Shown here piece by piece: positions 34,006 through 42,860 of a stretch of 64,000 bases of DNA (the stretch's first letter is position 1; each line of letters starts with the position of its first letter). This stretch comes from Sabethes cyaneus (lineage: Eukaryota; Arthropoda; Insecta; Diptera; Culicidae), in NCBI RefSeq assembly GCF_943734655.1, contig NC_071354.1:41006744-41070743 (forward strand). Direction: 5' to 3'. A program made the position numbers and the translations under genes. The notes below the pieces were generated by a model that saw only the letters and a list, made by a program, of their open reading frames with translations, ran no database searches and was not told the origin of the DNA.

Positions 34006-36426
34006 TTAATTTTTTCTTATAAGATTGAAGAGAGGCGAGATTATTGGTGCGTCATCATCATTCATAAGCGGTTTCGCTGCATTGGAAATGAACATTGATT
34101 CCCAAGCATTAAGCAATGAAACCTTCTTCACAGTTTTAATTAGTTTAGCACTCTCCCAATCGATTTTATGTAGCTGGTTACCACTATGTGATGCAACACT
34201 AGAATCGCACGTTCTGTTGTGTTCCACTGCCTTCATATGTTCCTTTAGGCGAGTTTTGAACTTGCGACGTGTTTGACCTATGTACACGGCCGGGCAATCT
34301 TTGCATGGAATCTGATAAATCCCCGATTGCTCTTCGGGAGGTGTTTTATCTTTAAGATGACATAACATTTCCCGTAGTGTGCAGCTACTTTTGTGAGCTA
34401 CCGCAAATCCAAATTGTTTCAGCACATGTTTAATCGGATTTGTAACTGCTGAGTAAAACGGTAGGCTAATTCGAACGTTTTCCTCTCTCTCTGGTTGGAG
34501 GGTCGTTGCTTCATAACGGTGTCTTTTTCTTTCGTGTTTTCTTAGAATTTTATTCACAAAAATTCTGTCGTAACCATTTTGTTCAGCGATTTTGAACATT
34601 CTGTCTTTTTCAGTATCAAACTCGTCTTTTTCCAATGGTATATTGAAAAGACGATGTGCCATTGAGTGAAACGCTGCTTGTTTTTGGGCACCAAAATGGT
34701 TCGAGTCTGCAGTTATGAAGCGGTCCGTTGACGTTGGCTTACGGTAAATCCCAAATTTTAAATTATTGTTTTCATTTTTGGAAATGGACAGATCCAGGAA
34801 CGGAAGTTTTCCATTTTGCTCTTTTTCAACAGTGAATTTAATTGTGTCGTGTTTAGAGTTAAGCAAATTAAGCGTTTGGGGTAAATAGCGTTCTTTGACC
34901 ACTGCGAACACATCGTCGACATAGCGTTTCCAGACCCGAGGAAAAAACTTATTACTTTGCGCTTCGATTTCAAAATCGCTCATAAAAACTTCAGCTAGTA
35001 ACGGGGAGAGTTTATTTCCCATACTGAGGCCAAAGGTCTGTTTATAAAACTTTCCTCTGAACAAGAAAAAGTTTTGTTTCATGCATAATTCAGCCACTGA
35101 AAGGTACGCTTGAATGTGATTTGATGGGGTACGATTTCGTTCTAAATGATTACGCAAACTTTCTAGGGCGTCTTCAACGGGGACGCTTGGAAACAAAGAC
35201 GTAACGTCGAAAGATGCCATGATCTCCCCTCGACGTATCTCAAGATCTTTTATCTGTTCAACCAATTCTATCGAGTTCTTAACTGATTTACCATGATTTA
35301 CCGGATATTTCTTAATTTCGTTTACTAACCATGCAGCCATTTTTTCCGTCGGTGTACAGATATTGGAAGAAATAGGGCGCATAGCCATTGGACTCTTATG
35401 AATTTTTGGTAGGCAATAGAGTGACGCTACTTTTGAATTCGGGACGTAAAGCCGTCTTTCAAGATTTTCGTCGAGCATTAGACGGGATACTTTTGATCGA
35501 ACTGCATTTGCTTCCTCTATCATCGAGTTCAGAGGGTCTCTAGGTTTGCCGTTTTTGAATTTCCATTCTTCATACGGGCCAGCTTTTATCATATCCAATA
35601 CCCGTGAATTATAGTCTTCCTTATCCATAATCACAATAGCGTTTCCCTTGTCAGCGCGAGAATAAAAAACATCATGTTCTTTAAGTTGCTTAACCGTCTC
35701 TCCCAAGTCCGATCCACTGCCTTTTATTTTTGCTTGCACGGTTTTGGTATGTAAAATACATTCCGAAACACTATGCCGAATAGCTGACTTTGATGGAAGA
35801 TCTTGGTATTGAATAACACTCTCAATACTATTTATAATGTCCGCAAGTGGTGCAGATGGAGGTTTGATTGCAAAATTTAACCCTTTATTTAGGAGGTTTA
35901 ACTCATTCGGTGAGAAACTTGTGGAGGAAAGATTAACTACGAAATTTTCGATCAATTGTGGAGATTTGTTCACTGTACTAGGTTTTTGTAAATGTTCTAA
36001 GGAAAGTAACTTCTTATGGTGTTTTTGTTTCATTTGGGTTACGCGCTTTGAGAGGTTTTCGTAAACAATGTTTAAAGTTTTCTGCCAACACTCTGTGTTT
36101 CGTTCTTCACATCTGTAAACAACACAATCGGCCGCGGTATGGTATTCAACCTCTTTCAACAATCGCAAATGTAGTGCATACAATTTTTCTTCGACCACAG
36201 ACACTTCTTTATGCTTCACTTTTATTTCTTCCGACAACCAAATTTGCTTGGCTTTGTTGGTAGCCTTTTTACCCGCTTCACTTTTCACTGATGAATTGAT
36301 CTGAATAAATTTCGGGACTAAGCCCTTTCTTTTACACTTGGTTAAAAACTTGATGTGCAATAACAGCATTCTTTTTTTAGTGATCAATCGGCCATATAGG
36401 CGAAAGCACACACTGGTTGTAGCCAT
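34006..36426 (-). CDS. Penelope-like reverse transcriptase with GIY-YIG endonuclease
   Basis: An 806-residue open frame encodes the single polyprotein of a Penelope-like retroelement, which primes reverse transcription at a nick made by its own endonuclease. The N-terminal quarter is basic (KRMLLLHIKFLTKCKRKG). Then comes the RT domain at about residues 260-570, with ADKGNAIVIMDKEDY, LPKIHK, the palm word SFDVTSLFPSVPVEDAL, LSMGNKLSPLLAEVFM and the catalytic YVDD (502-505). PLN-type IY/FLDLSI follows, with a linker of Lys/Arg-rich sequence. The C-terminal GIY-YIG nuclease runs from GIY (702) to VYIG (714-717), then QTRRKFKTRLKEHMK, including the CxxxxCKDC-like cysteine spacing. No stops or shifts. 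Only about 15 bp lie between its ATG and the junction with the inverted partner, so the promoter and 5' UTR appear lost. Confidence 0.92.
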   Translation of the reverse strand: MATTSVCFRLYGRLITKKRMLLLHIKFLTKCKRKGLVPKFIQINSSVKSEAGKKATNKAKQIWLSEEIKVKHKEVSVVEEKLYALHLRLLKEVEYHTAADCVVYRCEERNTECWQKTLNIVYENLSKRVTQMKQKHHKKLLSLEHLQKPSTVNKSPQLIENFVVNLSSTSFSPNELNLLNKGLNFAIKPPSAPLADIINSIESVIQYQDLPSKSAIRHSVSECILHTKTVQAKIKGSGSDLGETVKQLKEHDVFYSRADKGNAIVIMDKEDYNSRVLDMIKAGPYEEWKFKNGKPRDPLNSMIEEANAVRSKVSRLMLDENLERRLYVPNSKVASLYCLPKIHKSPMAMRPISSNICTPTEKMAAWLVNEIKKYPVNHGKSVKNSIELVEQIKDLEIRRGEIMASFDVTSLFPSVPVEDALESLRNHLERNRTPSNHIQAYLSVAELCMKQNFFLFRGKFYKQTFGLSMGNKLSPLLAEVFMSDFEIEAQSNKFFPRVWKRYVDDVFAVVKERYLPQTLNLLNSKHDTIKFTVEKEQNGKLPFLDLSISKNENNNLKFGIYRKPTSTDRFITADSNHFGAQKQAAFHSMAHRLFNIPLEKDEFDTEKDRMFKIAEQNGYDRIFVNKILRKHERKRHRYEATTLQPEREENVRISLPFYSAVTNPIKHVLKQFGFAVAHKSSCTLREMLCHLKDKTPPEEQSGIYQIPCKDCPAVYIGQTRRKFKTRLKEHMKAVEHNRTCDSSVASHSGNQLHKIDWESAKLIKTVKKVSLLNAWESMFISNAAKPLMNDDDAPIISPLFNLIRKN

Positions 36427-36433
36427 AATTTAA

Positions 36434-38104
36434 CAAATAAATTTTTATTCTCGCGCTGACAAGGGAAACGCTATTGTGATTATGGATAAGGAAGACTATA
36501 ATTCACGGGTATTGGATATGATAAAAGCTGGCCCGTATGAAGAATGGAAATTCAAAAACGGCAAACCTAGAGACCCTCTGAACTCGATGATAGAGGAAGC
36601 AAATGCAGTTCGATCAAAAGTATCCCGTCTAATGCTCGACGAAAATCTTGAAAGACGGCTTTACGTCCCGAATTCAAAAGTAGCGTCACTCTATTTCCTA
36701 CCAAAAATTCATAAGAGTCCAATGGCTATGCGCCCTATTTCTTCCAATATCTGTACACCGACGGAAAAAATGGCTGCATGGTTAGTAAACGAAATTAAGA
36801 AATATCCGGTAAATCATGGTAAATCAGTTAAGAACTCGATAGAATTGGTTGAACAGATAAAAGATCTTGAGATACGTCGAGGGGAGATCATGGCATCTTT
36901 CGACGTTACGTCTTTGTTTCCAAGCGTCCCCGTTGAAGACGCCCTAGAAAGTTTGCGTAATCATTTAGAACGAAATCGTACCCCATCAAATCACATTCAA
37001 GCGTACCTTTCAGTGGCTGAATTATGCATGAAACAAAACTTTTTCTTGTTCAGAGGAAAGTTTTATAAACAGACCTTTGGCCTCAGTATGGGAAATAAAC
37101 TCTCCCCGTTACTAGCTGAAGTTTTTATGAGCGATTTTGAAATCGAAGCGCAAAGTAATAAGTTTTTTCCTCGGGTCTGGAAACGCTATGTCGACGATGT
37201 GTTCGCAGTGGTCAAAGAACGCTATTTACCCCAAACGCTTAATTTGCTTAACTCTAAACACGACACAATTAAATTCACTGTTGAAAAAGAGCAAAATGGA
37301 AAACTTCCGTTCCTGGATCTGTCCATTTCCAAAAATGAAAACAATAATTTAAAATTTGGGATTTACCGTAAGCCAACGTCAACGGACCGCTTCATAACTG
37401 CAGACTCGAACCATTTTGGTGCCCAAAAACAAGCAGCGTTTCACTCAATGGCACATCGTCTTTTCAATATACCATTGGAAAAAGACGAGTTTGATACTGA
37501 AAAAGACAGAATGTTCAAAATCGCTGAACAAAATGGTTACGACAGAATTTTTGTGAATAAAATTCTAAGAAAACACGAAAGAAAAAGACACCGTTATGAA
37601 GCAACGACCCTCCAACCAGAGAGAGAGGAAAACGTTCGAATTAGCCTACCGTTTTACTCAGCAGTTACAAATCCGATTAAACATGTGCTGAAACAATTTG
37701 GATTTGCGGTAGCTCACAAAAGTAGCTGCACACTACGGGAAATGTTATGTCATCTTAAAGATAAAACACCTCCCGAAGAGCAATCGGGGATTTATCAGAT
37801 TCCATGCAAAGATTGCCCGGCCGTGTACATAGGTCAAACACGTCGCAAGTTCAAAACTCGCCTAAAGGAACATATGAAGGCAGTGGAACACAACAGAACG
37901 TGCGATTCTAGTATTGCATCACATAGTGGTAACCAGCTACATAAAATCGATTGGGAGAGTGCTAAACTAATTAAAACTGTGAAGAAGGTTTCATTGCTTA
38001 ATGCTTGGGAATCAATGTTCATTTCCAATGCAGCGAAACCGCTTATGAATGATGATAACGCACCAATAATCTCGCCTCTCTTCAATCTTATAAGAAAAAA
38101 TTAA
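36434..38104 (+). pseudogene. 5'-truncated Penelope-like RT/GIY-YIG gene
   Basis: Begins abruptly inside the RT domain; element identity starts at 36442 with FYSRADKGNAIVIMDKEDYN. It then runs open to a TAA at 38102-38104. It corresponds to residues 254-806 of the minus-strand copy and differs from it at Cys/Phe before LPKIHK, Val/Ile in CDSS(V/I)ASH and Asp/Asn in MNDD(D/N)API. RT catalytic YVDD and the GIY-YIG domain are intact, but the N-terminal region, start codon and 5' UTR are missing. Confidence 0.9.
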
Positions 38105-38189
38105 GCTGTGACATCTTTCTCACTCTCTCTACGACGTTGCATCGATGATGATACAATAACGACACAGTGATCAGTTGGACATCGGCTCT

Positions 38190-38230
38190 CGTCCTGAAGA
38201 TAGGCATATGATGCCTGAAACCGGTCGACG
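38190..38230 (+). ncRNA. hammerhead-ribozyme-like motif, right Penelope copy
   Basis: About 85 bp after the stop codon. In order: CGTC (helix I), CTGAAGA, T, AGGCAT-ATG-ATGCCT (helix II hairpin), GAA, ACC-GGT (helix III with no loop), C (cleavage position), GACG (helix I complement). Loopless helix III is typical of hammerheads reported in Penelope-like elements, which are thought to act as dimers. The catalytic residues C, GA and GAAA are all present. Activity is inferred, not shown. Confidence 0.75.
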
Positions 38231-38356
38231 TGTAAGTTTAAAGTAATTTGTTTTATTTTAACATTTTGTAAGAGTTAGAAGTGTCTTGTCCGCGATTGTG
38301 TCTAGTGATTGTGGTGCTCTTACGTTGCACAAAAAATTTATTTGTTGGAATAATCT

Positions 38357-41300
38357 ATATGAGAAAAATCATAATAAATCAAAATTGAGTGGCTTAGCTG
38401 TGCGACCATTGGCAAATTACCCTATTGATTATACGATAGCGCGGTTGCTTTTCGTTAGTGTTGTGACTGCCAGTCATTTGACTGTTTTGCAGTCATTCGC
38501 TGCTCCAAACGGTAAAGGCAACTTGATCGAAAAGAATATGTCAAAAAAGTATAGAACGCATTCGTTCTACTGCGTTCAATCGGCGTTTGACTGAGCAAAC
38601 TGCCAGTTGTGTTATGCATAGCGTTCGTATTCCACCACTAAACGGACGGTGTGAACTTGACCTGCAACGTGAATGGAGAAATGAGCAACGACTAAGTAAC
38701 AGCGGGTTGGGCACAGCACAAGCAACGGTATAGAGGCCGGATTGAGTATCGGTATCGAGAGATATTCCATCGCCAGGGAATTCTCTGCCGGAGTACAAAA
38801 AATCCATCGCCGGCCGTAGGCTTCAGGGCAGACTTCGCACCAGTGTGCTGTCGAGGACGATGCATGGTCAGCTGGTGTTCGAGAGGATTGGAGAACGGCA
38901 GCCCAGGACCGACAGTACTGGAGGACTATAATTCGTTCGGTACAGGATCGATAATGGACTGTCACCAATAAAGTAAAAGTAGGTAATCTAATGCATATTT
39001 GAAACTTCGTATTGCTATCAGTGATTCTGTATTTTATTTATAGAAAAAAATACTTTTTGAGAATCACCACGAAAAGTTTTAAAACGCAAAATAAAATGCC
39101 GGTTTCGCGTAAGCTGCGTATGCCATATATGCGTCTAAATTCGATGATCGGTACGATAAACTAGCTTAATCATTATCTGAGAATTTTTTTAGATTCCCAT
39201 GACTGTCATAGCAATGTGTTTGGAGTGGTTTTGTGTATTAAACATAATAATTAATGCTTTTAATTAACAGTTTATTTAAAGTTAGTTGTTGAAGCATCCA
39301 ATTCATTACAGTTTAATTGAAAATTTTTGTCCATTGGCATCACTTTCAAACCCAACCTCATTACTATTGCATTGTTTTTTTTATTTTTGTTACCCGTAAC
39401 ATGAATTCAACCTGTGCTTTAAAAGCGAAATAATACTAGGAACATCTAATACCAACTAATTAAAATTTTCTTCCCCCGTGAAACAAGAAATGCCTTGTTC
39501 GGATGGTTTTAATGCAGCAATAAATTTCAATAAATAATGCCGGACTAAAAACTTCTCATCATTTCTCGTGCAGTCCTCCCCCCCCCCCCTCTACTCCCAC
39601 CATGCCAGTCCTCCCCTGTTTCATCTATGCTGTCGACGCGTTTTTCGTCGTTACTGTGTACGCAACAGTAACATCGCATCGCTCCATTCGGCAGCTCCAG
39701 CAGCAGCAGCAGCAGTCCAGAAGCAAGCGGGATGAAACAGTTTTGCCAAAGCATTCAACTTGTGTATTTAAGCGGGCCTGATTGTGAGATAAAGAGATTA
39801 TGTGCTCTGGACTTTTTTTCCTGGCTGCTGCTGCCGTTGCTTCTGACACTAGTGAACTTCCCTGGCTTGGCTTTCGTCAGGAGCAGCGCTCAGGAAACAA
39901 AAAACAATAATGGATGGATCCGGGCGCGCATTGGATGGCTGGCAGGGAAGCGAAAAGTCCAAACGGTAACGATATTAAGCTGATGAAGCTGTGCTAGCCG
40001 GCCCCAGCAATGGTTGGCGGTTGGTTGGTTGGGTCGAGAAAAATGCTCCTATCAGGAGTACAGGATCAGTCTGCCGCTCGCGATGAAAATAAATTGTTTC
40101 ATTGTTTAACTTCTTGGTTGAACTTTAAATTTTACGAGGAAGCTGAATCAGCTTTACCGATTTTTTGATCTCAATGCAACCAAAGCCATTTCAAATGTTG
40201 TTTCAGTTAAACTATCTGAGGACAATCGTTGGTTATTGCTTGAAAATATTACTATCTTAGTATCAGAAACGACACAGCTAGCAATATCGAGAAAACTAGC
40301 AGTATATTTTAGATATATCGCTAGACTACTACTTTTCCGAATTAAACAGCAAATCTGCGCTGAATCGTGCTTCTGTTCCGATCTAAACGAAATCAAATCG
40401 CAGGTGTAGCATAAATCGCGTTCTCCCCGTCTCGGGAAGCACGTGCTTGCAATAAATCGTTCCTCGGCATTTGTTTTAACGAACGAACGACCGAACGAAG
40501 CAGCCCAAAGTAAAAGCTGGTTAATTTTTATCCTTTTAAACGAGCTTTTACTTAGGGTTGCCGGCTGGCTTGCCGTATCACTACCGGAAATAAATCCAAC
40601 GAGTTCAATATAATACCGCCCGGCTTTGGATCCGGTCCAAGCCAGCAAACCACAGGCACTTACTAATATACTGCTCGGTTGGTAGGCTCAACTCAACGTT
40701 GGTCGTTCGGGAAACCTTTTGAATCATTAAACAGCAGACAGACTGAGAGCCAGCCAGTACTTGTACCTTAATTACAACCAAATACAGACGGTCTGACTGG
40801 CGTGAAGGCTGCCTAGTCTGCAGCAATCTACTACATAGCTTGAGTTCTTTGTCGGAAGTTTAGAGTTGGGCACTTTTTTAAGATTCAGCTGATTCTTGCG
40901 CCCCTTTAATAGCACTTTATTCTGACTAACACTGCGGAAACCATGTTGAAGGACTGTCCAGTCGGTGGAATAAATTAAGCGTAAATTAAATTATTTCCGG
41001 ATCATTAACAAAATGCGGGGTGATTGTGTGTTTGCCTGAAGTGTAGTAGCTCGTTTAATCCGAAGCCAGACTGCAGTGGAAATATGAAAACCCCAATGGA
41101 GATAGGACCATCAAGCCACACGGACAAGAAACCGTAATCCTTATCCCGACACCGAATACAGGATCATATCACCATGGTTGGTGGTTCCACAGCTGGTTCA
41201 GACTGGTGAGCTGAGAACTAACATTGACGTCTCGGGTTTCATATAGACTCTGGGAAAATCGAATCATTTGCTGGTAATCATTCTGGCTGGGAGCAAGTGA

Positions 41301-42468
41301 TAACCCGCAACACCACCTCCCCCGCCCCCCCTCCGACAGCAGAAGGTTGAATTATCCTGAGTGCGCCGGCCAGCAGCGACCCAAAGGATAAGGTGAAAAA
41401 CGATTCATTAATATTTAATTCCATGCCATAAATTTGCCGACTAGATTTTCACTGGCCCTTTTTGTAGTAATAATCCATTAGATGTGCGATTCTCATTATT
41501 TCTTCTTGTGCTTCAAAGCGTTTCATGTCCGTGCTGGAGTTCGGGAGCTCTAGAGCTGGGGTGCATAACTAAGAAGAAAATCCGAAAGGTGGCTTCCAAA
41601 CTTTTCGACCTGATCCGGCAGGATGTAATCCGAATCCATGGAATGCGCCTTTTGTGAAGTTTAGTCATTAAAGTTAATCCTTAACCGTTTCGCTTCGACA
41701 CCTGGAATTTCCAGCCGGAAGTTATGATGGGTTATTTGTCGACATCAATTGTAAGTTTAAACGAGAGCAATTATTCCTGAAATGCTGAATTACGTGTGTA
41801 ACTTTCGTAGCCATAAAAGTTTTCTTTTTAATCTATATAGCTTAATTGCTATTTTTAGATATGTAGTATTAAAAGTTTCAATTACAACATGGATTAAAGA
41901 GCAAACAACAGTAAAGCGGGAATGTACGAGAAATAATTATCATTCTTAACTTAGGTTGATCTTTATCCAGTCGACTTGAAAACAATGTACCGCATGGTAG
42001 CATCTTTTGTTTGTTATCATTTTCGTTTTTTTCAGTAGTATGTTTTCGCCAATAAGATCAATAAAATCAGTTAAAAGTTATCACTGAGTGGATTAACCCA
42101 AAATATTTTTGCATTCTTTCTCTAAGTGTATTCCTACAACAGTTGTTGCGACGGTCACTGACGTGCTCAGGTTGTTTGGTCCTATTTCAAACGCTATTTC
42201 AAGTGCAATTGAAATCCCATTTAAAACCAATTCATTTCCATTTTTAAGTCAAATTTAAAGTTAAATGAAGGTGGAAAACTCCAATAAAGAGTTGGAAAAT
42301 TATGTGCCGTTACATGGATTTTCTTTAAAATATTTTTTTTGTTCGTCAATTTCTAATTATAATAAACATTAAACCAAACAACGAAGTTTCTTATGAAAAG
42401 GCATATTCACAGTTGGACTACCGATCTCCTGCAGCTCTCCAGAAAAAAGGGAAAAATGAGATAGAAGG
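38357..42468. other. no supportable gene
   Basis: Four kilobases of mixed DNA. A C-run stands near 39578 and a short CAG run near 39700. Frames at 38.5-39.0, 39.5-40.0 and 40.15-40.83 kb overlap on opposite strands and match nothing I recognise. Around 42.18-42.29 kb is a patch of ATTTCAAA-type degenerate words. Confidence 0.35.
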
Positions 42469-42860
42469 CAGGGATGGTTCGATCACTTTGACTCAATTTT
42501 GATTCATTTGACAGTAGCGTCCTAACCGAGCATAACTTGACAAATTGATGTATGGGACATTTGTAGATAATAACTAGATCTACAATTTTGCTGAATAAAG
42601 TGTTGCTGTATCTTTTATAGTTACGGTGCTACAATGCTAGTACCTCATTAGTAACTAAATGAACGTTCATTTAGTTACTAAAGAGGTACTAGCATTGTAG
42701 TGCCGTAACTACAAAAGTTACAGCAACACTTTATTTAGCAAAATTGTAGATCTAGTTATTATCTACAAATGTTCCATACATCAAATTGACAAATTTTGCT
42801 CGGCTGAGACGGTAGTGTCAAATGAATCAAAATTGAGTCAAAGTGATCGAACCATCCCTG
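42469..42860. mobile_element. fold-back hAT-type MITE, 392 bp
   Basis: Ends are CAGGGATGGTTCGATCACTT and its inverse AAGTGATCGAACCATCCCTG. A perfect 8-bp target duplication ATAGAAGG flanks it (42461-42468, 42861-42868). The arms are near-perfect inverses up to the centre (AACGTTCATTTAGTTACT around 42664). A diverged relative lies at 30070-30355. Confidence 0.95.

Larger units (their letters stand above)
33805..38344. mobile_element. head-to-head pair of Penelope-like elements in one insertion
   Basis: Left element is on minus (33805 to about 36441), right element on plus (36442-38305, plus a further 39 bp to 38344). Positions x and 72110-x pair without any net gap over 1864 bp, and their proteins differ at three residues in 542. 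The unit is flanked by the 12-bp direct repeat TTGGAATAATCT (33793-33804 and 38345-38356), read here as the target-site duplication of a single insertion. The left copy carries a complete ORF; the right copy is 5'-truncated. Both have a hammerhead-like motif downstream of the ORF. The 39-bp extension on one side only is reminiscent of the short terminal extension described for Drosophila Penelope. Confidence 0.88.

Noticed and set aside
34025..34276. Short frames antisense to the Penelope ORF (also 34758-34973, 35837-36263 and their mirror copies)
   Set aside because: Shadow frames of the strongly conserved RT/GIY-YIG coding sequence.
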